From NCBI GenBank assembly GCA_003001795.1, contig PVNI01000005.1, positions 1-64,000 on the forward strand: a stretch of 64,000 nt of DNA. Reading direction: 5' to 3'. Under the pieces are notes generated by a model that did not search any database, was not told where the DNA came from, and saw only the letters and a list, made by a program, of their open reading frames with translations. Shown one piece after another: positions 22,425 to 32,153 of this stretch. A program made the translations under genes and the position numbers. Every line of letters starts with the position of its first letter. The first letter of the stretch is position 1. Source of the stretch: Actinomadura viridilutea (lineage in GTDB: Bacteria; Actinomycetota; Actinomycetes; Streptosporangiales; Streptosporangiaceae).

Positions 22425-25400
22425 AACACTGTTTCCACAGGGACGGGGCTGCTGTTTGCCGTGCTGAGGTCCAAGCCGGTTTCGGTGCTGTAAGGGGCGT
22501 CGATGAGCCACAGCGGCGGGTGGCGTGCCCTGCGTGCATGGTCGCGGTCGAGGCGTGCGCGTCCGTCCTTGGCGAGACGGTGAAGCTGCGCGTACGAGAC
22601 GGGGATGAGCAGGCCTGTCGCGAGAAGCGGATCCCCGTCCGAGCCGTTCAAGGTGTCGAAGTACTCCTCCGCGTCGCGTTCCAGGAGCACTTCGACCGTG
22701 TCGAACGCCTCAGTCAGTCCGGCGGCGTGTTCAGTGCGGTCATGGAACGGGTCGGTGAACGTCAGGAAGGAGTCGAAGAACTCGTCACGGTGGCGTGTGG
22801 CCTGCCGCGTCCACTCACGTCCCCAGTCGGTGTCGTAGGCGTGCCGGAGCCAGGTGTCGATGGTTTGCTCGGAGATCACCGGCTCGGGCGTGCGACGCAG
22901 TGCCGACAGGGCGGCGTGCAGCGCGTCCTCCTTGTAGGGGCGGGCGGTTTCGGGGAGGTGGACGCGGAACTCCACGGGGCCGTCGGGATGGCGGCCGCGC
23001 CGGTTGACGCGCCCCGCGCGCTGGGCGAGGGCTTCGATCGGGGCCAGTTCGGAGGCTCCGCGGTCGAAGTCCAGGCACAGGGAGACTTCGAGGACCTGCG
23101 TGGCGACGACCAGGCCGCCGCCTCGGTGTCCGGGCTCGCCGACCGATCGTTCAGGGTGACGCCGCAGAATCCGCCGTTCGATCTCGGCCCGGTCTTTGGC
23201 TCGGAAGCGGGAGTGCAGCAGGATCGCGGCGTCGGGGTCGTCGGGGCATGCGTGGTGCGCGGCCGGCGCCAGCTCCGCGTAGACGCGTTGGGCGGTGGCC
23301 ACGGTGTTGGCGACGGCCAGCACGCTGTGCCCCTCGGCGAGCCAGGCGCGGAGGCGGGCCAGGCTGTCGGGCGCGTCGATCGGCTGGTCGTCCAGCACGA
23401 GTCGGTGCCGATCGGGTGCTGTGCCCGGGGGCGCTCGGTGGACGGTCACGTCCGCCAGCGTGTCCCTGATCAGTTCGATCATGGGTGGTGCGAGCGTGGC
23501 GGACAGGACGGCGACACGGCTGCCCAAATCCCGCCAGAGACGCATCGCCGCGCACAGCCGTCCGAAGGTCGCCGGGTCGTACGCGTGAAGTTCGTCCAAG
23601 GCGATGACGGCGTTGGCCTGTTCCAGGAGGAGGCTGGAATGGCTCGGCCCGGCGATCGCGGCGCGCAGCAGCTGGTGCGGGGTGGCGACGCGGACGCGCT
23701 GGGCGAACAGGCGCATGGCGTTGGCCTGGTCCCTGGCCTTCCGCGCCTCGGCTGGGCCCGGCGGGCAGTCGTCGGCGGTGGCCCGGGTGAGCAGGGTGCG
23801 GGCCGCGGTGGCGTGCAGGACGCCGATGTCGGGTTCGGCTGCCCCCGGCGGGGCCTGCAGGTCGCGGATGAACCGGTCGCGAGCGGCGTCGATCGAGGCG
23901 CGGTACGGCAGCACCCAGACCAGGCGCGGCCGTCCCGGCATGTCGTCGAGCTGCCGGGACGCCCACGCCAGCCCGGCCTCGGTCTTGCCGCTGCCGGTCG
24001 GCGCGCACAGGATCAGGTTTCCGACGGTGTCGGCTGTGGCCTGCTGGTGCGGGTACGGCGTGACCAACGTGCGGATGAAGTCGCGCGGCAGCGGCATGTG
24101 CTCCTGCAGCGGCACCTGGGCCGAGCCGGAACGATCGGCGAGCGTGACGGCGCCCTGCAGCAGGACGGCGACCAGCCCGTCTTCCGGCGGTACCGGCGAC
24201 GACCAGTCGGCCTGAACGCGTTCGAAGGCGTCCCGCGCCAGCTCCCACAGTCGCCTTGTCTCGGAAGGCAGGGCGGTGACTCCGAGCTGCTCGGCCAACC
24301 ACCGCAGCAGGGCGGTGTGCCGCGCCGCCGGCACCTGGACGCGGGGACGCCCTGGTCCCGCGTCAGGGTCGAAGCCGAACTTCTTCTTCCAGGCGGCCTC
24401 GGGCGGATACATCTCCCGGAGGTCGCGGCGGCTGGAGGACGTCAGGGGCAGATGGTGGAACGCCACCCCGGCCGTGATCATCTTGCGGTCGTCCGGCGGG
24501 AGGTGCCGGGTCAGCAGGTCCACGTAGGCGAGCGACAGCACCTCATGGCGTTCTCCCCACGGCTCGCCACCTGGGCGGAGCTGCCGTTGGAAGCCTTCGG
24601 CGACCTTCCCGGCGTCATGCAGGAGCGCCGCAGTCTCCACCTGCCTCCAGAACCCGGGGCGTGCGGCGAGGACGCCGGGTGAGGCGATGCGGCCGGCGAC
24701 CGCCCGGGCGGCGTCGCGGACGGTCTCGCTGTGCTCGGTGAGCAGTTCGGGCCGCCCCAACTTGGATGCGCCCTTCGACTTGCCCAGCACTTGCGTCAGC
24801 TCCGCCTCGTCGAGGCGGCTTTGTTCCTGGCCGGACTGGTGCGGCTCACGGCCGACGTCTGGAGGCTCGTCGTCCCCTTCGGGCTCGAGCGTGTCCGCCG
24901 GGTCGACGGAGGAAGGCGCCAGCAGCCAGACCGCCTGGTCACCGTCGCGGTAGGCGCCCGTGACGGGTCGACTGTGTTCCGGTGGCTCCGCGCACCACAG
25001 GAAGTCGGCGAATCCTGTGCGCAAGCGGTCGCTGCTGACGTGGTCGGCGAGCCGCAGCAGGGTGCCCTGAGGGGCGTCGTGTCCGCCTACGGGAGCCAGC
25101 GCATGTCCGATGTGGGCGTCCTCGGCCGGGTGGAGCGTGACGTTGGTGACCGAGCGGACGTGGACCAGGTCCTGTGAACGTCCCAGCCGCAGCCCCCAGA
25201 CGGGACGTCTCAGGGCGGCCGCGATCCGAGCCCCGTCCGGCAGTGGAATCCACAAGGTGACATGTACTCCGGTGAGGAAGGGCCGTTCGCGGACGGTCGT
25301 ACTGCCCTTGCGTTTGCCGCCCCGACCTCCGATCGGAGGGTCGCCTCCGTCCGCCCAGACCAGGTGGTACGTCTCGACGTCGGTGCCGCGTCCGGTCGCG

Positions 25401-25594
25401 TGCGCGGACATGCCGAGGACCACCGATTCGGTGGGTCGTCCCGTGGCCGCCGCAAGCATGCCTCGCACCGTTGACGGCGGTGGGACCGGCAGGCACCGCG
25501 ACACACCCGGGAACATGGGGTCGCGGAAGGACGCGACGGGTGCGTACAACTCGATCCTCACCGCGTCGATAGGGATGCGTTCGTCGTGAGTCAT
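22421..25594 (-). CDS. cas5-cas3: Cas5–Cas3 fusion protein, type I-B
   Basis: One 1057-residue open frame joining two normally separate genes. Residues 1–235 are Cas5: IELYAPVASFRDPMFPG, then PPPSTVRGMLAAATG. A charged linker (236–262) leads to a Cas3 HD nuclease (about 285–490) with H288, ALLHDAGK including H326/D327, H350, and AFHHLPL at 379–384. The helicase follows: Walker A APTGSGKTEA at 531–540, DELHAYD at 667–673, SAT at 698–700, and QRAGRVNRRGR. Cas5 caps the crRNA 5' handle in Cascade and Cas3 degrades the target, so nuclease and complex are covalently tied. No stop or frameshift separates them. The start ATG lies 47 bases beyond the cas7 stop. Confidence 0.92.
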   Translation of the reverse strand: MTHDERIPIDAVRIELYAPVASFRDPMFPGVSRCLPVPPPSTVRGMLAAATGRPTESVVLGMSAHATGRGTDVETYHLVWADGGDPPIGGRGGKRKGSTTVRERPFLTGVHVTLWIPLPDGARIAAALRRPVWGLRLGRSQDLVHVRSVTNVTLHPAEDAHIGHALAPVGGHDAPQGTLLRLADHVSSDRLRTGFADFLWCAEPPEHSRPVTGAYRDGDQAVWLLAPSSVDPADTLEPEGDDEPPDVGREPHQSGQEQSRLDEAELTQVLGKSKGASKLGRPELLTEHSETVRDAARAVAGRIASPGVLAARPGFWRQVETAALLHDAGKVAEGFQRQLRPGGEPWGERHEVLSLAYVDLLTRHLPPDDRKMITAGVAFHHLPLTSSSRRDLREMYPPEAAWKKKFGFDPDAGPGRPRVQVPAARHTALLRWLAEQLGVTALPSETRRLWELARDAFERVQADWSSPVPPEDGLVAVLLQGAVTLADRSGSAQVPLQEHMPLPRDFIRTLVTPYPHQQATADTVGNLILCAPTGSGKTEAGLAWASRQLDDMPGRPRLVWVLPYRASIDAARDRFIRDLQAPPGAAEPDIGVLHATAARTLLTRATADDCPPGPAEARKARDQANAMRLFAQRVRVATPHQLLRAAIAGPSHSSLLLEQANAVIALDELHAYDPATFGRLCAAMRLWRDLGSRVAVLSATLAPPMIELIRDTLADVTVHRAPPGTAPDRHRLVLDDQPIDAPDSLARLRAWLAEGHSVLAVANTVATAQRVYAELAPAAHHACPDDPDAAILLHSRFRAKDRAEIERRILRRHPERSVGEPGHRGGGLVVATQVLEVSLCLDFDRGASELAPIEALAQRAGRVNRRGRHPDGPVEFRVHLPETARPYKEDALHAALSALRRTPEPVISEQTIDTWLRHAYDTDWGREWTRQATRHRDEFFDSFLTFTDPFHDRTEHAAGLTEAFDTVEVLLERDAEEYFDTLNGSDGDPLLATGLLIPVSYAQLHRLAKDGRARLDRDHARRARHPPLWLIDAPYSTETGLDLSTANSSPVPVETVL

Positions 25595-25641
25595 TCGAGT
25601 CCCGGGGCCAGGTCCGGCTTCTTCGGTGGCATGCCTGCTCG

Positions 25642-26700
25642 TCACCGTTCCGGGTCGTCGAACCAGGCGTCGTGGCGCCCGCTGCGGATCTCCTCGGCCA
25701 GTTCCCTCAGCATTGGGCGCGGATGGTCGACGACGACCTGCCCAGAGTCGGCGAGGTCGCCGAGATCGGCCTCGAACTGCTTGCGCATGATCTGGCGGTA
25801 GCCGGGACGCCAGCCGATCCGCACCGGCGTCTCCCACTCGCCGTCCCAGGCCCGCAGCTCCTCACGCAGGACGTCCGCGCGGACCTCCAGACCGGTGCCG
25901 TCTTCGGCGCCGTCCACGACGAACCCCAGCGGGTTGACGCCGCCGGCCATCGCGACCAGCGCGACCAGCACGGGCGTCCGGTCACCGTAATGGATCGCCT
26001 TCTTGGCGCCGCCCGTCAGGTCGGCCAGCGCCTCCAACAGCACCGCGACGCGCTCCCTGCGGATCTCCAACGGCAGCCGGACCGCCTGCTGCCCCCGGAA
26101 CTCGACCGGCGTGGCCCCGACCTGCATCGCCGCGGCGGCCTGGAGCGCCTGTTGCTCGCTCAGGTAGTTGGCGCGGCCGGCGCCGTTCGCCACCGGCAGG
26201 GTGAACGTGCCGACGCGCGGGAGGTCCAGCAGGAACGGCGCGGCGAGGTCGGCGCTGTAGAACTCGTGAGAGTGCAGCACCGGCTCGTCGACACCGCGGG
26301 CCATGACACCGAAGTCGGTGGTGGGCTGGACGGGCTCCACCGCCATGAACGTGCCGACCATGAACGGCGAGTCGCGCAAGGTGGTGCCCTTGTCCGTCTT
26401 CGCACCGGCCTTCATGTAGCCGAACAGGTCGTCGTCCACGTAGGTGATCGGGTCGGCCGCCGTGTGCGCCTTCTGCGCCTTGCCCTGCGCCTTCCCGACC
26501 CGTTCGGTCGGCGACGGTGTCACGCCGGACGCAGCCATGGTGTCACGTAGCCACCGCCGGAACGCCTGGGCTGACACGTACGGGTACCACTCCCCGCGCA
26601 CGCGCGCCTTCTTCACGGGAGCGGTGGTCGACTCGCCCTTGCCGTTGTTGGGCGCTCCGGCGGTGACCGCCAGAACGATCTTTCCCGCGAGGTAGCTCAT
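25642..26700 (-). CDS. cas7: Cas7 backbone subunit, type I-B (DevR/Cst2-like)
   Basis: A 352-residue protein whose ATG overlaps the cas8 stop by one base (TGATG). YPYVSAQAFRRWLRDTM is the conserved RNA-binding region of the DevR/Cst2 group. RDSPFMVGTF, the FGVMARGVDEPVLHSHEFYS region and AIHYGDRTPVLVALV are also typical. Several copies bind along the crRNA spacer to form the Cascade filament. The upstream extension in the same frame lies inside cas8. Confidence 0.93.
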   Translation of the reverse strand: MSYLAGKIVLAVTAGAPNNGKGESTTAPVKKARVRGEWYPYVSAQAFRRWLRDTMAASGVTPSPTERVGKAQGKAQKAHTAADPITYVDDDLFGYMKAGAKTDKGTTLRDSPFMVGTFMAVEPVQPTTDFGVMARGVDEPVLHSHEFYSADLAAPFLLDLPRVGTFTLPVANGAGRANYLSEQQALQAAAAMQVGATPVEFRGQQAVRLPLEIRRERVAVLLEALADLTGGAKKAIHYGDRTPVLVALVAMAGGVNPLGFVVDGAEDGTGLEVRADVLREELRAWDGEWETPVRIGWRPGYRQIMRKQFEADLGDLADSGQVVVDHPRPMLRELAEEIRSGRHDAWFDDPER

Positions 26701-28094
26701 CAGGCGTATGCCTCCTCGTAGTCGTCGCTGTCGCTTTGCTCCTGCTCGTCGTCCTGCTGATCGCCGGGCTCGCCGATCGGCACGTCGCGGACGATCAGCT
26801 CGGCCATGACGTCGAAGTAGAGCTGGCCGCGCGTCCGCCACCCCTGGGGGCCTTCGGCGAAGAGCAGCGGGAACAGCTCGTTGATCGGTTCCTGCGGCCG
26901 ACCGTCCAATGCCAGCCGCGAACTGGCCTCCTTGAGCAGCCGGTACAGGTCGTAGGACCTGTCGACCGCGTGCCGGAACTCGTTGAACCGGCCACGGGTG
27001 GACTCCTTGGCGATCCAGTCCGCCAGCAGAGTCGCGACCGGCTTGAGCCGACCGGCGTCCATGTCGCACATCACCTCCAGATACAGCCGGCACAGGGCAC
27101 GCCAGGCCAGCAACGTGCGCCGCGGGATCTTGTCGGGATCGCGGGCCAGCTCGACCAGCCGCTGCGGCAGTCGCTCGCCGTCTTCGTTTTCGCGATCGAA
27201 CAGCAGCCGCGCCGCCGCGGTGGCTCCGTCCACGGCTTTCGCTCTGCCGCGCTGCGCACGCCCCAACGCGGATTGCAGCTTCGTCCACCCGTGATCGCAC
27301 TGCGGATCGGCCCGCATGGCGCGCAGAAAACGCACCACGCCCAGCCGCGTGCTCGCCACCCGCAGCCAGGGGTCCTGGTTGTCGTTCTTGAACGTCCACA
27401 GTGTGGCCGCGCCACCGACGTCCCCGGCATGCTCGCGCAGCGCCTCCAGCGCCACCGCCTCGGGGCCGGCATCGGCGGGCAGGCCCTCGAAGCCCAGCTG
27501 GCGGATGCGGTCCGCACGCCGCAGGTTCGTGGCCGCATACCGGCGTTCGATGTTCTCGTCGTCGCAGGTCAGTACGGTGGCCGAGCCTTGGGTGACCCAC
27601 GCCCCGTACGGCAGCGCCCACAACGCCACCCGGCAGCCGCGACAGACCGGCCATCCGGCCGTGCCCGGCGGCAGGACGTTGAGCGCCCGCGCCGATTCGA
27701 ACAGCGGCAGTTCCGACTTGGACCACAACGTGCCGCACGGCGACTCACAGAACGTGCAGGGCAACGGCCGCGCGCCCGGCTCGTCCGCGTCGAACAGGGC
27801 TTTGACCTGCGGCAGCAGGACAGCGCGGTCACGGGACCGAGTGGCATGGGTCGGTTTGGAGTTGGGGTACAGCGCGAACAGCACCTTCCACCAGTCGTAG
27901 GCGGCGCTGGTGTTGTCCGCGGTGGCGGCGGTGACGACGTCGTCGACGACGCGTCCGGCCACGGCATCGAGGTCAGCAGGGGTGACGGCCTCGGGCCGTT
28001 CCCGCCCGGCCATCAACGTCACCGTCCAGACCCCGCAGTGCTGCACCGGGTGCCCGGACAGCCTCAGCTCTTCTCGCGGTGCGACCAGCGTCAT
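26700..28094 (-). CDS. cas8: Cas8 large subunit, Cst1-like with CxxC zinc motifs
   Basis: A 464-residue protein starting at an ATG that overlaps the cas6 stop (ATGA). A zinc-ribbon-like pair is visible: C113, C116 and C120 (CTFCESPC) and C151/C154 (CRGC), as in the CXXC–CXXC large subunits (Cst1) of the Tneap-type I-B systems. The C-terminal half is helical and ends in an acidic tail (DQQDDEQEQSDSDDYEE). In Cascade this subunit reads the PAM and anchors Cas5. Assignment rests on the zinc motifs, length and position between cas6 and cas7. Confidence 0.88.
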   Translation of the reverse strand: MTLVAPREELRLSGHPVQHCGVWTVTLMAGRERPEAVTPADLDAVAGRVVDDVVTAATADNTSAAYDWWKVLFALYPNSKPTHATRSRDRAVLLPQVKALFDADEPGARPLPCTFCESPCGTLWSKSELPLFESARALNVLPPGTAGWPVCRGCRVALWALPYGAWVTQGSATVLTCDDENIERRYAATNLRRADRIRQLGFEGLPADAGPEAVALEALREHAGDVGGAATLWTFKNDNQDPWLRVASTRLGVVRFLRAMRADPQCDHGWTKLQSALGRAQRGRAKAVDGATAAARLLFDRENEDGERLPQRLVELARDPDKIPRRTLLAWRALCRLYLEVMCDMDAGRLKPVATLLADWIAKESTRGRFNEFRHAVDRSYDLYRLLKEASSRLALDGRPQEPINELFPLLFAEGPQGWRTRGQLYFDVMAELIVRDVPIGEPGDQQDDEQEQSDSDDYEEAYA

Positions 28095-28780
28095 CGGATC
28101 CACCCGAAGCCCTGGATGGAGCACACCCCGAGGCCCCAGTCGTAGAGGGCGTCCAACAGCGCCGGCGCGGCCGCGATGCGCATCTTGACGGTCGCCCCGA
28201 CCCGCTTCTCCTTCTGCACGTTGAACAGCCGCCGTGGCCCGGCGTCCAGCACCTCCGCCTGCACGTCCGACGGCAGCCCGAGCATGTCGGCCTTGTGCCG
28301 GATGTTGTGCACGATGCGCTCGACGAAGTGCGGCTCGTCCGGCATCAGGTACCGTCCCTCATGCCTGACGAGGACAGGAGACACCGAGGAGAAAACGGCC
28401 TCCCCTGAGGAGTGGTCGGGGGTCTTCACCATCCGCACCCCCTTGATCGACAACGTCACGCCGCCCCACCGCAGCTTCTCGACGCCCGCGAGCGCCGCAA
28501 GCAGGCAACCGGCGATTCTCGGGATCGGCGACCCCAGCCACACCTCCCCTTCTGAGGAAGTGGTGTAAAGGCCCTTACGCGGCTTGGTCTTGCGGAAAAG
28601 CGGCGGCGATATCGCCACGGGGCGGAGGGGATGTCCCTGCCACCCGCTGTCGTGCAACATCGTGGCCAACTCGGGATCTTGAGAACGCAACAAGTGGTAC
28701 ACAACACCCCGAGCCGGACCATGAACGTCGTCCCAGTCCAAAACGTCCTTGTCCGCCGCCACGTCCACCCGGAACCGCAC
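28091..28780 (-). CDS. cas6: Cas6 crRNA-processing endoribonuclease
   Basis: A 229-residue protein; GTG 28780 was chosen because GGGAGGAAG lies eight bases upstream and longer frames look non-coding. The C-terminus GLGVCSIQGFGWI is the glycine-rich loop of Cas6 RAMP proteins. A histidine-containing segment HFVERIVHNIRHK precedes it. Cas6 cuts the repeat to release crRNAs with an 8-base 5' handle. It is the first gene of the operon and the only cas6 here, so it probably processes all five arrays, including those used by the type III complex. Confidence 0.9.
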   Translation of the reverse strand: MRFRVDVAADKDVLDWDDVHGPARGVVYHLLRSQDPELATMLHDSGWQGHPLRPVAISPPLFRKTKPRKGLYTTSSEGEVWLGSPIPRIAGCLLAALAGVEKLRWGGVTLSIKGVRMVKTPDHSSGEAVFSSVSPVLVRHEGRYLMPDEPHFVERIVHNIRHKADMLGLPSDVQAEVLDAGPRRLFNVQKEKRVGATVKMRIAAAPALLDALYDWGLGVCSIQGFGWIR

Positions 28781-29254
28781 CGCGTCTTCCTCCCATCTCC
28801 ACGGATTCACGGGCACCTGAGACAGAGGTAGCAGCCGCCGCCGACAGGACCTGGCACCATCTCGACGCCCCCAGCCCCAATGGCCACCGCTGGCCATCTC
28901 ACCCGAATGCACCACCAGGTCCCCCAGTCCCTGCTAAGGCGCGCTCTTTCCACTCTCACCTACAACAGATGGACGAACCGCCTCGACCACCGACTACCAG
29001 CAACACAACCCCCAAGATCATCAAGGCAGTTGATCAACGTCTCGGCGGGAGTTCGACTATCAGCACCTGAGAAACAGCTGCCAGGACTACAAGCGGTCAG
29101 ATCGGAAGAAATTGCACAAAAGTCCTTAAGGTAAGCGCGTCCTTGCAGACTGCAGAGAAAGGCATCCCAAGCCCAGGAGACCCGGCGCAGACGTGGCCTC
29201 AAGACTGACCCCTTCTAGACCCGCTGCAGACGTTACGGCGAGGCTGTCCCCCCT
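28781..29254. other. Upstream region of the type I-B operon
   Basis: About 470 bases between cas6 and array 3 with no credible gene. The stretch is less GC-rich than the cas genes (for example AAGATCATCAAGGCAGTTGA near 29010) and probably holds the cas operon promoter. I cannot pick a specific −35/−10 pair. The trailer of array 3 lies at its right end. Confidence 0.45.
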
Positions 29255-30829
29255 GCTGCAATGCCCGCAGGGTGATCAGCAGACCGAGCGGCGTACCCGT
29301 CGCGTTGTCCGCCGGGAACTAGTTGCGATCCCACAGATGATCAGTGCCCCCTGGCTCCAGGACGCCCGGGACTCTGGGCGGACCGACGCGTTGGATACCT
29401 CCAGGGTGATCAGCGGACCAGGCGCGTCTCGCCCGTGAGGCGCGCGCGAAGGCGCTGCGATACCCCTGGGGTGATCAGCGGACCCGCACGGGAGCGGTGA
29501 ACTCAGCCAGCGCCAACACCGCAGGTTGCGATACCTCCAGGGTGATCAGCGGACTAGAAAGCGCCGTCCGCAGAGCAACCACCGTGTGTTGCGATACCTC
29601 CAGGGTGATCAGCGGACGAGCCTTCGCACGCGGGAGCCCGTTAGACCTCCAGCCATGTTGCGATACCTCCAGGGTGATCAGCGGACTCGAGCCGCCGGGA
29701 AACAAGCCGCGCGGCCGTCGCGGGTTGCGATACCTCCAGGGTGATCAGCGGACGGCCCTGACCTGAAAGCGTCCGGACGGGTCCCGTCGGAGTTGCGATA
29801 CCTCCAGGGTGATCAGCTGACTGCACCACTCCAGGCTGTTCTTACAGGCGCCGCCAGCGTTGCGATACCTCCAGGGTGATCAGCGGACACCGGGTCGGAC
29901 TGGGCACGGTCGTCGGCCTGCCGTTGCGATACCTCCAGGGTGATCAGCGGACTCGAGCCGCCGGGAAACAAGCCGCGCGGCCGTCGCGGGTTGCGATACC
30001 TCCAGGGTGATCAGCGGACCAGGTAGTGATGGCACGCACGGCGCAACCGGGGTGGGCGTTGCGATACCTCCAGGGTGATCAGCGGACGGCTGGGGACAGA
30101 AGTCGGACCCCTCCCCGCGTCTCCGTTGCGATACCTCCAGGGTGATCAGCGGACTACTTCCCGACCGCTTGCTTCACCTGCGGGATCGGGAGGTTGCGAT
30201 ACCTCCAGGGTGATCAGCGGACTTGATGATCTCCTGGATGCGCTCCCGGGCGCGCGGTTGCGATACCTCCAGGGTGATCAGCGGACGTGATGAGCCTCAT
30301 TGACCGAGGGTTCCGCTTCTACTTGTTGCGATACCTCCAGGGTGATCAGCGGACGTTGACCACCAGCGCCGCGATTTCCTTGAGCTTCGGAGGTTGCGAT
30401 ACCTCCAGGGTGATCAGCGGACTGGCGTGTGACCACGGGGGACCCGCTGGTTGCGTCGGGTTGCGATACCTCCAGGGTGATCAGCGGACCCGATTTTGTC
30501 CGTTTTGACGCGCTGGGCGGGGGTGAGTGTTGCGATACCTCCAGGGTGATCAGCGGACCAGGGCATGGTTGACGCCATGCTGGTTTACAAGGGCGTGTTG
30601 CGATACCTCCAGGGTGATCAGCGGACGTGACGGTGGTTGACCGGACGCGGTGGGTGCGCACGCGTTGCGATACCTCCAGGGTGATCAGCGGACACGTAAA
30701 CCCGGGGGCGTAAACAGCCCTGTCTACTACTTGCGTTGCGATACCTCCAGGGTGATCAGCGGACGCCCAGGCCATCCCCGTCACGAAGGAAACGCAGATG
30801 TTGCGATACCTCCAGGGTGATCAGCGGAC
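29255..30829 (-). CRISPR. CRISPR array 3 (24 repeats)
   Basis: Twenty good 30-base repeats begin at 29525, 29588, 29657, 29724, 29792, 29859, 29923, 29990, 30058, 30125, 30193, 30257, 30325, 30393, 30460, 30529, 30597, 30664, 30735 and 30800. Four decayed repeats at 29255, 29322, 29390 and 29454 form the left end. The repeat is the same 30-base type as arrays 1, 4 and 5. The decay gradient from left to right fits leader-proximal growth at the right. One spacer occurs twice (29687–29723 and 29953–29989). The repeat at 29792 ends AGCTGAC. Confidence 0.98.
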
Positions 30830-30924
30830 CCGAGGGTAAAGTCGCAGGTCACAGCGGCAGCTCGGGCGCCGCGGACGACAGTTTTTGCAGCAGTCCGGCG
30901 GTTGTGCAAGTGCGCAGGTCAGAC
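30830..30924 (-). promoter_or_regulatory. CRISPR leader of array 3
   Basis: Homologous to the other leaders, starting CCGAGGGTAAAGTCGCAGGT and ending TGCGCAGGTCAG. Its middle part (GACGACAGTTTTTGCAGCAG) matches leader 4 more closely than leaders 1, 2 or 5, indicating that arrays 3 and 4 derive from a shared duplication. Confidence 0.85.
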
Positions 30925-30971
30925 GGGTAACGGATGCGGTCGGCGGAGGCTTCGACACGACTGCTCCCGCA

Positions 30972-32003
30972 TCATGACGTCTCGGCGAGTTGGATGGTCC
31001 AATCAAGGCCTGCCTTGGCGACTTCACGGGCTAGCTGGTTGATCAGGTCATGAGCCTTCTCCGGAGTGAGGTGCAGGGAGCGGGCAGCCGTCTGCACCGG
31101 GACGGTGGGGTGGGCTCTGTCGGCTTCGCATATGGATTTGATGATGGCGCGATAGGCGGCCCCGGTGGTCGGATCTGCGAGTATCTTGCGCAAGCGACTG
31201 CGGGAAACCTCTCTATCGCCGGCTTGCTCTAGAAGGGTCTGCGGGTCTATGGCTTGGTCAACAGTCGGCCCAAGAGTGAGATCGTCGATGTTGGCGTGGT
31301 AGAAGGCCGGGTTCGTCTTCCGTAGGGCGATGAGGGCGTCGCGCAGGCGCCAGGTCGCCTCTGCACGGGAGAGATCGTGCCGCTGGCGCAGGTCGTCGGG
31401 AACCTCGAACAGGGTTGTGGTCCCGCGGCGGACGGCGAAAACGGCGTAGATGAGCATGTCGAGCATGACGGGGTCGCTGCGGAGCGGGGCGGCCCACGCG
31501 GCTTGACGCAGGTCCCGGTCAGGGTGGGCGGCGGCGCCGCGCTGAACAGCGTCCGCGCGTCTGGTGCGCTCCTCCAGGTAACGGACCGGGTAGTGGACCA
31601 GTTGGGCGCGAGCCGCCCGCAACCAGGGATGCTCTCGTTTGCTGGGACGACGACGTAGAGCCGGAGCCAAGGCGGCGGTGTCCTCGTACTGAGCCTGCGG
31701 TGACGTGACGTGGGTGCGCAGCAGGACCAGTTCACGGACGGGTTCGCCGGAACGCGTCGTGGGGATGGGGCCCTTGAGTGCGGAACGAAGCCGTTGGAAG
31801 GCGGACAGTCGGAGGTCGTCGAATGTCGCCTCGCAGTCGTCGCACCAGCGTTGCCCCATGGGGGCGTAGCAGGGGCGGCCGGCGTGTCGGGCACGGTGCA
31901 GGGGTCCGCGGGCAACGTCGCGAAGCGCTGGCGAAGTGAGGATGTCGAAGGCGTCGAAGGCGACCGCGTCGTCGCGGTCGGCGAGATGAGCGAGTGGCCG
32001 CAA
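30972..32003 (-). CDS. CRISPR-island protein of unknown function, possible HTH
   Basis: I do not recognise this 343-residue protein. The start is a TTG with AGGAGG five bases upstream; no ATG in frame competes. A CDDC motif near residue 54 (RWCDDCEATFDDL) may bind metal. The middle is helical (LDMLIYAVFAVRRGTTTLFE, AEATWRLRDALIALRKTNPA). The last ~50 residues (VPVQTAARSLHLTPEKAHDL) look like a winged helix, so DNA binding is possible. It is 150 bases downstream of the dual-CARF gene on the same strand and next to leader 3. The pairing suggests a two-gene accessory unit of the CRISPR systems. Confidence 0.7.
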   Translation of the reverse strand: MRPLAHLADRDDAVAFDAFDILTSPALRDVARGPLHRARHAGRPCYAPMGQRWCDDCEATFDDLRLSAFQRLRSALKGPIPTTRSGEPVRELVLLRTHVTSPQAQYEDTAALAPALRRRPSKREHPWLRAARAQLVHYPVRYLEERTRRADAVQRGAAAHPDRDLRQAAWAAPLRSDPVMLDMLIYAVFAVRRGTTTLFEVPDDLRQRHDLSRAEATWRLRDALIALRKTNPAFYHANIDDLTLGPTVDQAIDPQTLLEQAGDREVSRSRLRKILADPTTGAAYRAIIKSICEADRAHPTVPVQTAARSLHLTPEKAHDLINQLAREVAKAGLDWTIQLAETS

Positions 32004-32153
32004 CTATCCCTCCTGAGGGCATGAGCGACTAGGCCGTGCCCCGGGTGCGGCACCCGGTGACCGGCCTCCTCAGGAGGTGCGGAGACTCCGCGATCGCTCT
32101 TCGGCCGTAGCCGTCGAACGGTTAGTCAGTATCAGGTCAGTGCAAGGAAGTGG

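Noticed and set aside
22520-24682. A 720-codon plus-strand frame opposite cas3
   Set aside because: Antisense shadow; no motif and the opposite strand shows complete helicase motifs.
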